Shown here one piece after another: positions 29,302 to 38,053 of a stretch of 64,000 nt of DNA. Origin of the DNA: JAMZMI01 sp963848175. GTDB taxonomy: Bacteria > Bacteroidota > Bacteroidia > Cytophagales > Cyclobacteriaceae. Position 1 is the first letter of the stretch, and each line of letters begins with the position of its first letter. The position numbers and the translations under genes are program-made. Below the pieces are notes generated by a model. That model searched no databases. It was not told the origin of the DNA and saw only the letters and a program-made list of their open reading frames with translations. The stretch spans positions 434,001-498,000 of the forward strand of contig CAWKCO010000012.1 in the NCBI GenBank assembly GCA_963848175.1, in the 5' to 3' direction.

Positions 29302-29883
29302 TTATCCACCGAGCTTTTTATTGATCTTATGTCTGATAAAAATGCCTGCTGAAAATAGCCAGAGTATGATGGTTTCCAATAGAAATCCTAATGGAGGCCA
29401 AATCGATGGAAAGACAACCAACCAAATAAGAAGCACCAAATCCAGAATCCATATGACTGTGCCGATTTTGGTTAGTGCTGGAAAGCCCAATGGAAGATTG
29501 AACGTGTAGCGTAAGTGCCAGCCAAGAACAGCAAGAAACAGGATAAAAAGCATCTGCTGAATGTAACCAGTCCAGGCATTGACATATGGTTCATCCACAG
29601 GTAGAATAACGATAGCCAACAGCAGCACTGCTGAAACCAATAATGCCGGGCGACCTTTAGAATAGCTCACGGCGTACAGGACAAAGATCAAACTGTAAAT
29701 AAGGAGTAGAATGATTGCTAGGAGTCGTAGTTCTGTATGGAGGTGTGTAGTGACAGAAGCCAGCAACAAATTGTTGGTTGGGATGACGAGCAAGGTAACT
29801 GTCAGAGCAACGGGAATGATCAAAGCTAAAATGCCAAGAGCTAGTCGGAGTGTTTGTTTGCGAACAGGGAGTTGTAGAGTCAT
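29302..29883 (-). CDS. Multi-pass membrane protein of unknown function
   Basis: A 193-residue protein with about five hydrophobic helices (LALGILALIIPVALTVTLLV, LLAIILLLIYSLIFVLYAV, LLVSAVLLLAIVILP, MLFILFLAVLGW, WILDLVLLIWLVVF) and a basic C-terminal tail RHKINKKLGG. I do not recognise the family. It is the last intact gene before the repeat-rich island. Confidence 0.5.
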   Translation of the reverse strand: MTLQLPVRKQTLRLALGILALIIPVALTVTLLVIPTNNLLLASVTTHLHTELRLLAIILLLIYSLIFVLYAVSYSKGRPALLVSAVLLLAIVILPVDEPYVNAWTGYIQQMLFILFLAVLGWHLRYTFNLPLGFPALTKIGTVIWILDLVLLIWLVVFPSIWPPLGFLLETIILWLFSAGIFIRHKINKKLGG

Positions 29884-29988
29884 AATGATTAAAGATACGA
29901 CAGATGATTGTTTTATGTTGTTGTAGCATTTATAGGGAAAAGCTGTGAGAGTAGAGGTTTCAAAACATACTACTTAACATAATATAAA

Positions 29989-30320
29989 TTATATAACATA
30001 AATATATGGATTTGTGGTCAGCTTGCTGGTTAACATATAATCAGATCTATATACAGTGCGGCCTGCCAGGCTTGTCTGTTGTAGATCGTTCGATTATATC
30101 GCTAGCCGCGCGCGTTAAAACAAATCCATATTGCGGACGGCCAGTCCCTCACACGAATCACTAGCCGTGCGCCCATGCTTATACATTCTATATTATATGC
30201 CGGTAGCTAGCCTTAGCTGGCAGTAGCCAGCGAATTTGTTCATGTACTGCTCCTTAGTTTGATTTTTGGATTCCGCCCGTGTTATATAATTAGATGTTAT
30301 GTGTAAATAGCCGCTGCGCC
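29989..30320. repeat. Long direct repeat, left copy
   Basis: Starts ATTATATAACATAA and carries ATATGGATTTGT at 30005 and its reverse complement ACAAATCCATAT at 30120. It also contains GCTAGCCGCGCGCGTTAAAA and TCACTAGCCGTGCGCCCATG. It continues less exactly through GTTATATAATTAG (about 30281) to AGCCGCTGCGCCAT. It matches 35824-36135 closely, except for a short insertion near 30057-30071 and a divergent part after 30200. It encodes no protein. Confidence 0.9.
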
Positions 30321-30397
30321 ATCGCTCAAGCCCTGGCCTCAACTCATTCGATAACGCAGCGACTATGTTACTTAATGAATTTTGTGCGCTGCTGGTG

Positions 30398-30500
30398 AGA
30401 TCAATTATCCAAAGGCCATGTCTGCCAACGCACGCCGTGCCCTAAGCCACCTCAAATGATAAAGTTTTTTTGCCAACGCTCTTTTTGCGCTAAGGCGCAA
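30398..30500. repeat. 100-bp direct repeat, copy 1
   Basis: GAGATCAATTATCCAAAGGC through TGATAAAGTTTTTTTGCC and ACGCTCTTTTTGCGCTAAGG. The same order of blocks occurs at 31713-31812 with small indels. It includes the hairpin-like motif CCAACGC...GCGCTAAGGCGC. Confidence 0.85.
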
Positions 30501-31136
30501 TCAACAACCCAAAGCAAAGAGAATCTCAGGCAAAGATTTTCGTTCTATTTTTCATTATCCGTCTCAATGATTGATTTGATTTCAAATACGCTAATCTCAG
30601 CACTTAGAATTTTGACTCTAAAACACATGCTGGCCAACGCTTTGTTTGGCTCACTGCACAAGCCATTATTAAGAACGTCATTCTGAGGAATCGTTCAGCT
30701 GATAAGCTGTAGATGACGTGAGAATCTCATTGAGTTTTGCAGACAGTTTCTAAGGCTCATAAGTTATTTGTCTTTACATGCATTCGCTGTATGTCCTCGT
30801 GCCGGGCAGGCAAATCCTTTTAGTTCACTCCTTTGTTATTTTCCTTATGGTGTTCATGAGTGCTTTGCAATTGGCATTGGCCCAAAAGTATTCAAAAACT
30901 CTAGGCAAAATAATCACCTGTCCAACGCACTGGCCAACCCACGCCCAGGATTTTGCCCTGCCTGCCCACCTGGGAGTAGCTGAGATTCAACTTAACATAA
31001 TATTGTTAATTGTGATAAAACGGATTTCCGTTGATCTGATTCAATACATTCCATTGAAGATACCTGATGGGCTGACCTCATGACCTACTAAATCAAAAAC
31101 ATAGCAGCAATTACTACGTTTTCTTAGAGACACTAC

Positions 31137-31358
31137 TTAATATTTAACCAACTTATGATCATAATGTTCTCCTCCAGAATACAATCGAAGAATATACACG
31201 CCAGATTTAAGTGCAGAAACATTAATTTTGGTTATTCCTTTTGCTTTGGATATGGCCTCACTCCGTACCACAAATCCTGACAAAGAATAAAGCTCAAATC
31301 GATCTGCTTTTTCAGAAACAACCGTCAATTGATTGTTGAAAGGGTTAGGATAGATCAA
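31137..31358 (-). pseudogene. Orphan T9SS type A sorting domain (3' remnant)
   Basis: The frame reads IYPNPFNNQLTVVSE, then LYSLSGFVVRSE, then VSALKSGVYILRLYSGGEHY, and ends HKLVKY-stop. This is the complete C-terminal type A sorting domain recognised by type IX secretion. Nothing upstream of it continues the gene, so only the tail of a once secreted protein remains. Such tails are attached to enzymes or adhesins, and the cargo here is lost. Confidence 0.85.
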
Positions 31359-31442
31359 TTCTCTGAAACTCTATTTACATAATATTGGTACATATGAATT
31401 ATGGTTATGGTAGTCCCACACACAGCGAAAAGAAAAGTTTCG

Positions 31443-31556
31443 GTTGTTGGTTCGGGAAATGCAAGAGTAAAATAAATCAAAGCTTATTTAGCCAACACAC
31501 GAATCCCACCGCACCGTAAACCAGCTTTTCCTCTTGCATTTGCCTCAGTCCAACCG
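31443..31556. repeat. Imperfect inverted repeat, folding-site-like
   Basis: AAATGCAAGAG at 31457-31467 and CTCTTGCATTT at 31531-31541 are exact inverse copies. Outside them GTTGGTTCGGG and GCCTCAGTCCAACC extend the pairing imperfectly. No T-run follows, so it is not a simple terminator. Confidence 0.6.
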
Positions 31557-31712
31557 ATTGTACCGCTTTCTCTGGCGTGGTTGTCAGAGTATCATTTTAT
31601 ACTTTATTTATTATGCACAGGTATTTATTTCGTTATCGGTTTCTTGGTCTCTGGTGGTTTGGCGTGTGGCACGCTCGTAGCTCAGTTAGCTTTCGTTGTT
31701 CCCGTTCTTGTG

Positions 31713-31812
31713 AAGATCAATTATCCAAGGCCAGGTCTGCCGACCCACGCCGCCCTAAGCCACTACGACTGATAAAGTTTTTTTGCCAACGCTCTTTTGC
31801 GCTAAGGCGCAT
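31713..31812. repeat. 100-bp direct repeat, copy 2
   Basis: AAGATCAATTATCCAAGGCC through TGATAAAGTTTTTTTGCC and ACGCTCTTTTGCGCTAAGGC. Second copy of the repeat at 30398-30500, 1.3 kb away and in the same orientation. Confidence 0.85.
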
Positions 31813-32091
31813 GTTGCAGCCCTGAACAAAAAGTGGACGGAGTTCAGACCAAGAGTAACTCATTGCTGAGGAAGACGAATTTTTCTGATCTACTTTTGAA
31901 TATCGGGAGGATCCTGCTTTGTAGGAGAAAAATGATAAACCGCTTATTGACCGAATCACTTATACATTTCCAATTGGTGATTCTTTTGACAAAAAGCCCC
32001 AGCTGAAATTGTGACTCAGTTTGTGCTTTATTGTGTTAATTTGCAGCGACTTTCTTTTTACCCCTTCTATTTCACGATTTAAACGCCTAAT

Positions 32092-34627
32092 ATGAAATTC
32101 AAGATTTACCTGATCTCCTCATTTTTACTTCTGGCTATCACAGCCTTTGCTCAATGGACAAAATATGGGGACGCACCACGTGGTGTTGACTTCACTGGCC
32201 TGGCATACAAAGATGGAGTCTTTTATGCCGCATCTTTTAATAACGGCACGTATACCAAAGCGGAAGGTGAATCTGAATGGGTCCGTATCGGAAATGAAAA
32301 AGAAATTCAGGGCCTCCACGCCCACGGGGATTATTTCTTCTGTTACCGTAATACTAACATTTATGACGAGCTGGTCCGCTCCAGTGATGGCATTTCCTGG
32401 TCTAACGCCAACCTGACTAACCTGACCTTCTATGGCATGGGTTCGCATGGCAATACGCTTTTCGTCTCCGCCTCCAACGGCACACACAAAACCTCAGATA
32501 ATGGAGTCACCTGGACAGATACCAATAACCCAATCACCTTTAGAAAGTTTAAAGTCATCTCTGATACGCTGTATGCCGGTGGCACCGGTGGCCTTTACTA
32601 TTACCAGGCGGATTCCAACACCTGGAAACTGGTCCATGGGCAGAGTGCTACCAATTTTGAAGCTCTTAATGACAGCACTTTCCTGCTGATCGCTAATGGC
32701 GCGGTAAAAAAAGCGCGCGTAGACACTACCACCAGCGCCTACAGCCAGATAGGATCGATAAGCGGTGCCATTCTGGATTTCTTTTATTCGAATGATACGC
32801 TCTACATGATCTCCACTAAAAACATGTATGCTTATCTCACAGATTCCATTCAGTTGATCTCTTCATTGGATGAAAACCTCAATGTGCTGGCCAGAGGTAC
32901 AAGCGAAGTAGTCGCTGGCTCGCTACTCCAGCGGTTATGTCTCAGAGGATCTGGGGCTCACGTGGGAACGTGCAGTAGACGGCCTCTCCTTTGTCAAGAT
33001 ATTTGACATCATCAATGACAGCACCGGTTATTATATGGGCACCAGTCATGGCGTTTATCACAGCCAGGATCTCAAAGAATGGACACCTCTCAACAAAGAC
33101 CTGCCCCGCTATATTTATTTGTCTACCGAAGGCTCTGAGATCGAAACCCTCAAATTTCTGGATGGAGAGCTATATGCCAACCCCAGAACCTACATCGATG
33201 GGTTATTCCGGTATGATAAAGACAATAAAAAATGGACCAGCCTGCATCGCGACAGCCAGGAAATTGAAGCCTTTTCCAAAGTAGATACAGTGCTGCTGAC
33301 AGCCACGTTATCTACCATGTACCGCTCCACTGATGACGGACAAACATGGAACACCTCCAACTTGGGCATCAACACCAGCAATGCTTTTCATCGGGAAATG
33401 GTAGAAACAGACAGTGGTGTCTTCCTGTTATCACCTGACCTGTACTTCTCCGATAACGGAGGGGCTGAATGGCAACTGGTCAATGAAGGTACGAACTACA
33501 CCAAAATGATCGAAGGACCTAACGATGGAGCACTGCTGATCACCAGAGAGTCTACCAAAGAAGGGGTCTTTTTCCTGAGTAAATCCGGAACGGAAGACTC
33601 TCTGGTCTACAAAAACGATTTCGTCAATAACCTGATAGACATTGAAGTGGGTTATCTGGCTAACTCCACCTATTATAACAACTTCAAAGTGGTTTTTTCC
33701 CCTGATGGCTTTACCTGGAAGGAAGTCCAAATGAATTTTGACTTTCCAACCAACACCATTATGGACGCGATTACCCGTGATGACACCCTGTTTGTCACAG
33801 TTTCCTACGATGGATTATATTATCGTCCGCTGACGGATTTTATCATCAATGACTCTCCTTCAACTATTTATTTCTCACATGAGGGCTCTTCCGAACTGAC
33901 GATCAACTGGTCATCATCCGGCCAGGATATTGAATACCTGGTCTACCGTGAAGATGCTGATACCACTATGCAAGTAACCACTACCACCGACACACTTTTT
34001 GTAGATCAAAATGTTACAGCAGGTGAAAGGTATCAATACTTTATTATTCCTGGCCCGCTGGATCTCGCCACTTCCTCAGATACAGTAGCCATCTATTTTC
34101 CGCGACCTGTTGATGAAGTGCGAGTCCTGGATGTAGATACAACCAGTTTTACTCTGGAAATAGAAGGCGAATCCCACATAGGTTATCGACTGGACCTGGC
34201 AGCAGATACCCTGTTTTCCTCAATCCTGGAAAGCTATAACGATATCCTGGTGGAAGATACCGTTTTCAAAGCCTCCGGACTGGAACACAGTACTTCCTAT
34301 AGTGTCAGGATAACCGCTATCAGTCAATATGGATTCACAGACAGGGTCGTATATAAAAACATCGTTACTACTGAAACTCCATTACCCCCCTTAGGAAATG
34401 GAAATGATGATCATATTTTGACCATTTACCCTAATCCAACCAGTAGACATCTGATAATCGAAGGATTAAAAAACGAAGTAGTTTTTGTTTCTGACATAAA
34501 AGGTCAAAAATTGGATGAGATCGTGGTAGAAAATGAGTACCTAGAATTGCCGGCTTACCGTACAGGGATCTATTATTTACACATTCCAGGCATTAAAAAG
34601 GCATTCAAGCTAATCATCGAAAACTAA
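32092..34627 (+). CDS. Secreted T9SS protein with sialidase/BNR-type Asp-box repeats, frameshifted
   Basis: A protein of about 844 residues when a one-base shift near 32928 is repaired. The signal peptide is MKFKIYLISSFLLLAITAFA. The body contains repeated Asp-box-like motifs (RSSDGISW, TSDNGVTW, SEDLGLTWE, STDDGQTWN, SDNGGAEW), which indicate a beta-propeller. Two fibronectin III-like segments follow, at about residues 590-760. A type A sorting domain ends it (ILTIYPNPTSRHLIIEG...AFKLIIEN). It is therefore exported by T9SS to the surface or medium. It lacks an obvious catalytic signature, so sialidase activity is not claimed. Codon use favours CTG, ACC and AAC, unlike nearby genes. Confidence 0.82.
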
Positions 34628-34634
34628 AACGGGT

Positions 34635-34994
34635 TTAAAGGCTATATATAACGTCTTGTATCAGGGTCGTGGAGATGGGGTCACGCAACCGTGCTTGCGG
34701 GCATCTTCTGGAATGGAAATTGGTTTCGTAAGCGACGGACTTGTTATTGCTGAACGCAGATCGTAAATGATCTTTAAATTCAGTATTAACCGCATCACGA
34801 ATACATTCGACCACTGTTGGATCAAAATCAAATGACTTCCATTTGGACTGAAACTGTTTATCCCAATCAAATGCCTCTATTTTAAATGGATCTAGAATTT
34901 TTTGGCTGGTTGTGGATTTTCCAGAACCATTTGGGCCGGCAATTACAATAAATTTTGGAGACAATTTGCAAAGTCGATTGTGAATTATTATCAA
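34635..34994 (-). pseudogene. Zeta-toxin-like P-loop ATPase, truncated
   Basis: Begins MIIIHNRLCKLSPKFIVIAG, with Walker A GPNGSGKST at about residue 20, FDWDKQFQSKW, and VAYETNFHS. This is the N-terminal 90-odd residues of the zeta-toxin/UDP-GlcNAc kinase-like family. Full proteins have about 190-200 residues. After NFHS the sequence turns into a GC-rich hairpin (CGCAAGCACGGTTGCG) and an ACGTTATATATAG motif instead of the rest of the domain, so the 3' half has been replaced. It probably has no activity. Confidence 0.7.
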
Positions 34995-35041
34995 TTTGAT
35001 ATTTTGTGGTCTCAGGGATGAGATTAAGTCAAATGACGTTC

Positions 35042-35317
35042 TTAATCCATACTTTGGCTAAGTGTTCTTACAATAAATATTCCTGAGTCAGACTGGAGGT
35101 AAAAAATCATATGAGATTTGTAAACAAATCGCTTTAGAGATGGATAGAACTCAGATGCATCTCTACCTATTCCGGAATTTTCTGTTAAAGTTTGAAAAAG
35201 ATCATGAAGACCAATCAAGTATTCTTGAGCTTGAATTAATCCGAATTTTTCAATTCCATATTCATACATCTCTGAAATATCAATCTCACATTCTTTGGAA
35301 AGTTTATAGAGGCCCAT
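35042..35317 (-). CDS. parE: ParE-family toxin
   Basis: A 91-residue toxin with the ParE pattern: MGLYKLSKECEIDISEMYEY, IEKFGLIQAQEYLIGLHDLF, the RFVYKSHMIFYLQ strand, and IFIVRTLSQSMD at the end. ParE poisons DNA gyrase. Its start overlaps the ParD gene by 14 bases. It lies inside the repeat-bounded accessory island, a usual home for addiction modules. Confidence 0.9.
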   Translation of the reverse strand: MGLYKLSKECEIDISEMYEYGIEKFGLIQAQEYLIGLHDLFQTLTENSGIGRDASEFYPSLKRFVYKSHMIFYLQSDSGIFIVRTLSQSMD

Positions 35318-35561
35318 CTGCTTTCATACTATCCTCTACCTTTTTCATAATATCAGGGATGGTGCTGTCACTTATTCCGCTTTCAAGACCTTTTGCAATG
35401 GCAGCTTTTAAAGTAGAAAATTTGGTGTTTTTCGACTGATCTTGTCGTACAAGATGACGTAGATACTCACTATCATTTGTGAATTCCCCAGCAGCTATTT
35501 GGGCTTTAATCCATTTATCTTGCTGATCAGTAAAAGTTATTGTTTTTCTAATAGTAGCCAT
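35304..35561 (-). CDS. parD: ParD-family antitoxin
   Basis: An 85-residue ribbon-helix-helix antitoxin. The N-terminal strand is TIRKTITFTDQQDKWI, and the helices include GEFTNDSEYLRHLVRQDQ, the standard ParD DNA-binding core. A C-terminal helix (SGISDSTIPDIMKKVED) binds the toxin. It is the first gene of the parDE operon and should repress it. The next plus-strand features are the right copy of the long direct repeat and GreB. Confidence 0.9.
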   Translation of the reverse strand: MATIRKTITFTDQQDKWIKAQIAAGEFTNDSEYLRHLVRQDQSKNTKFSTLKAAIAKGLESGISDSTIPDIMKKVEDSMKADGPL

Positions 35562-35823
35562 AATATCAATTCCCTTAAATAATCATACTATTGGTGTAAT
35601 AATAAGACTAAATGCTTACAATAGCAAAACAAAGAATAAGTCTAACCTCTTATAAGTCCGCATACACAACCCTTCCCTCCTGCCAAAAATGTCAAAAGAG
35701 TGCTCGTGTGTACCAAGAAATGAAGTGACTGCTTTTAAGGACGAAAAAGGCCTTCCCACTAAACTATTAATCCCGCCCTGAACCCTAGCCGGGCGCCAAA
35801 GCTATATTAACATAACGCAGGAC

Positions 35824-36135
35824 ATTATATAACATAACTATATGGATTTGTGGCCAGCTTGCTGGTTAACATATAATCAGATCTATATACAGCTCGTCTG
35901 TTGTAGATCGTTCGATTATATCGCTAGCCGCGCGCGTTAAAACAAATCCATATTGCGGACGGCCAGTCCCTCACACGAATCACTAGCCGTGCGCCCATGC
36001 TTAATCATTCTATATTATGTGCCAAGTGCATCTGTTGTTTGCTTTTTGGATTCCAATTGATGGCTATCCGCCCGAGTTATATAATTAGTCGTTTTATTAA
36101 CCGGGCCGACGCTTCAGTAGCCGCTGCACCATATC
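35824..36135. repeat. Long direct repeat, right copy
   Basis: Starts ATTATATAACATAACTATAT and follows the left copy (29989-30320) block by block. It carries ATATGGATTTGT with its inverse ACAAATCCATAT, TCGCTAGCCGCGCGCGTTAA, CCAGTCCCTCACACGAATCA and GTTATATAATTAGTC, and ends AGCCGCTGCACCAT. It ends about 100 bp before the greB start. The 260 bases between parD and this repeat hold a small GGGCG/CGCCC hairpin but no gene. Confidence 0.9.
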
Positions 36136-36236
36136 GCCGAAATCACTGGCACGGTCAGACCGAAATAAGTTCTGCAAAAACAAGCTATCCATCATTCTAT
36201 TATCTTGCGAAAGTTTTCAAAACAAGATCATTTATT

Positions 36237-36752
36237 ATGAGACGAAAAATTCCGGAATCAACGCTACCAAAACTCAATCGCTCGCAAATGATTACTTCCG
36301 AAGGCTTACAAAAATTAAGGGAAGAACATGATCACTTGTGGCGAGTTGAACGTCCAGACACTACCGCTAAGGTTACATGGGCCGCAAGTTTGGGAGATCG
36401 TTCAGAAAATGCCGATTACCATTACAACAAAAAACGTCTTCGAGAAATAGATAATCGTATTCGTTATTTGACTAAGTGCATTGATGACTTTAAAGTTATT
36501 AACTATCACCCCAGCCAAGAAGGAAAAGTGAGTTTTGGTGCTTGGGTAGAAATTAGAAACGAAAAGAAAGGTCTCCAAAACCGTTTTCGTATTGTTGGTT
36601 ACGAAGAGTTAATAGGTAACAAAGATTATATCTCTATGGACTCCCCAATGGCTAAAGCGCTTCTTGATAAAACTGTTGGAGATGAAGCGATAGTTAATAC
36701 CAAAATGGGTGATTTTGTATGGAAAATTCTGAAAATAGAGTATCAGAAGTAG
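36237..36752 (+). CDS. greB: Transcription elongation factor GreB
   Basis: A 171-residue GreB. It has an extended N-terminus (MRRKIPESTLPKLNRSQMIT) and a coiled-coil domain with LWRVERPDTTAKVTWAASLG and the acidic tip DRSENADYHYNKKRLREIDN. A C-terminal FKBP-like domain carries SFGAWVEIRNE, YISMDSPMAKALL and VGDEAIVNT. It stimulates transcript cleavage by RNA polymerase through the secondary channel. The N-terminal arm and DRSENADY core resemble gammaproteobacterial GreB rather than Bacteroidetes GreA. I chose the ATG at 36237 because it matches that family start. It adjoins the right direct repeat. Confidence 0.9.
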   Translation: MRRKIPESTLPKLNRSQMITSEGLQKLREEHDHLWRVERPDTTAKVTWAASLGDRSENADYHYNKKRLREIDNRIRYLTKCIDDFKVINYHPSQEGKVSFGAWVEIRNEKKGLQNRFRIVGYEELIGNKDYISMDSPMAKALLDKTVGDEAIVNTKMGDFVWKILKIEYQK

Positions 36753-36923
36753 TATGCTTGGTCGGGTTTGCGCGTGATTTTCAATAGATCAAACGCAATT
36801 TGCAGATGTTGAAAGGCGCATCTCTTCAAAGCGTTAAAACCCTAATATAGAATAGGTTAAATAACGTTACCGAAGTATCACAGTAATTAAACTTTACTCA
36901 GCGCTATTTCAAGCTTTCTCTGA
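36753..36923. other. Non-coding spacer after greB
   Basis: About 170 bases with no coding frame. It includes GCGTTAAAACCCTAATATAG, which shares the CGTTAAAAC core with the long direct repeats. No terminator with a T-run was seen for greB. Confidence 0.4.
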
Positions 36924-37085
36924 ATCAACGCTGTTTCATTTTCCTTCTTGACTAGTTTCAGCGCCATTGGGGTGCTGGCGCTGTTGGAAAAAGAGATGGA
37001 AGTCTCCCTGATTGATCAGCAGATCACCGAGAGCAATTCCCTGAAAAGCCAGTTGGAGGCACGCAGTACTGAGCTGGCGAGCTAA
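36924..37085 (+). pseudogene. 3' end fragment of an unknown GC-rich gene
   Basis: An open frame of 53 codons without a start, ending LLEKEMEVSLIDQQITESNS and then KSQLEARSTELAS-stop. It is coiled-coil-like, with codons (CTG, GCG, GAG) richer in GC than its surroundings. A terminator with a strong stem follows 20 bases after the stop, which supports it being the true end of a former gene. Identity is unknown. Confidence 0.45.
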
Positions 37086-37105
37086 TGGCCTGATTCAATC
37101 ATGCC

Positions 37106-37146
37106 AAAACCCCTAGAAAGATAGGCTTTCAGGGGTTTTCTTTTTG
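37106..37146 (+). terminator. Strong rho-independent terminator
   Basis: AAAACCCCT-A-GAAAG pairs with CTTTC-AGGGGTTTT (one bulged A), followed by a T-rich tail TTTTCTTTTT. It sits directly after the GC-rich gene fragment. Confidence 0.85.
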
Positions 37147-37224
37147 TTTGTTGTTGTTATGTCCTAAAATAAGTGATGGAATGCTTCCATCTATCGTATT
37201 ACATCGTTTCTGGGGAGCATCCAC

Positions 37225-37355
37225 CCCTTTAATTCTTCCACCCCTTTAATACTCTGTCCCTTCAGGACTAATCGTTTAATCCCGAAGGGATGATGTAGGA
37301 GAGCAGAGTGATATATGAGTGCTATATTGAAGCCCTGAAAGGGCGACATTATTTT
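37225..37355. repeat. REP-like repeat element
   Basis: Contains CACCCCTTTAAT twice, GTCCCTTCAGGAC, TTTAATCCCGAAGGGATGA and GCCCTGAAAGGGCGACATTA. These small GGG/CCC hairpins are the building blocks of dispersed REP-like repeats in Bacteroidetes chromosomes. It lies between the terminator and the SPOR gene and encodes nothing. Confidence 0.65.
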
Positions 37356-37370
37356 ATCCCACTGATGGAA

Positions 37371-38003
37371 TCAATATTTTAATACCCAAACCCCATTGCT
37401 ATATGTACTGTAAGATGCTAAAGCCGATTCGGCTTGTTCTCGGGTATCATAGTCACCAACAGACACTCGGTAATAAATGAGATTGTCTGTTTCATGCGCA
37501 ATGATCTTTATGAAATTTCCTTCTTTAGCCAACTTGTTGGCATAATCCATCGCCAAATCATCATCTATACTACTGGATACGATAATATAATACCTATTGG
37601 TAGCGAAAGAAACGGTCTCCACTATGCCTGCATTTCTTTTGGCTTCCAGTATGGCTATTTCATCTAGTTTTATCTTGACTAGTGCCAATTGATCCTTAGG
37701 ATATTGTTCATTTGGAAAGACCACCGATGCTTCTGTGTATAGGGATTGTGCTAGTTTCCAATTTTCCAAGCCAAACTCCACATTGGCATCTGCAATCAAT
37801 TTGTTGTATTTCACGGTATCCTGTACCGCCAGTTCCTTTCTTTTGATTTCAGCTTCTTCTTTTGCCATTTGCTCTAAACGCGCTTTCTCTTTTGCTTCCT
37901 GCTTAGGCCTATACGTGAACCAATACCATGATGCTCCTCCTACCAATACTGCTAGCATCACTAGGACTACAATTACTCCTGACTTGCTATTTTGATCACT
38001 CAT
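37371..38003 (-). CDS. SPOR-domain protein with N-terminal membrane anchor
   Basis: A 210-residue protein. One transmembrane segment (VIVVLVMLAVLVGGASWYWF) at about residues 10-29 is followed by a charged coiled-coil region (QEAKEKARLEQMAKEEAEIK). A tetratricopeptide-like helix pair follows (YNKLIADANVEFGLENWKLA). The C-terminal SPOR domain contains RYYIIVSSSIDDDLAMDYAN, IKIIAHETDN, YYRVSVGDYDTREQAESAL and GVWVLKY. SPOR domains bind denuded peptidoglycan at division sites. It is probably a type II inner membrane protein. It stands alone. Confidence 0.85.
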   Translation of the reverse strand: MSDQNSKSGVIVVLVMLAVLVGGASWYWFTYRPKQEAKEKARLEQMAKEEAEIKRKELAVQDTVKYNKLIADANVEFGLENWKLAQSLYTEASVVFPNEQYPKDQLALVKIKLDEIAILEAKRNAGIVETVSFATNRYYIIVSSSIDDDLAMDYANKLAKEGNFIKIIAHETDNLIYYRVSVGDYDTREQAESALASYSTYSNGVWVLKY

Positions 38004-38053
38004 TCGCTTGATTACCTTTTTGTATTACTTGGACTAAAGGTAAGTAAATGGTT

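Larger units (their letters stand above)
29884..32091. other. Repeat-rich, gene-poor accessory stretch
   Basis: About 2.2 kb with no intact gene. It holds the left long direct repeat (29989-30320), one copy of a 100-bp repeat (30398-30500) and its second copy (31713-31812). It also holds a REP-like hairpin beginning CGTCATTCTGAGGAATCG near 30672, an orphan T9SS tail (31137-31358) and an 11-bp inverted repeat (31457-31541). Short motifs of the form CCAACGC...GCTAAGGC recur. Frames that stay open here (for example 30768-31083) have no protein-like pattern. Confidence 0.7.

Noticed and set aside
30456..31083. Several open frames in the repeat-rich stretch
   Set aside because: No plausible starts, protein-like composition or conserved motif. 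They overlap repeat blocks and REP-like hairpins.
31676..31700. GTAGCTCAGTTAG resembling a tRNA D-arm
   Set aside because: No matching GAGC arm, anticodon arm or TPsiC arm follows. It lies within a repeat copy region and is chance similarity.
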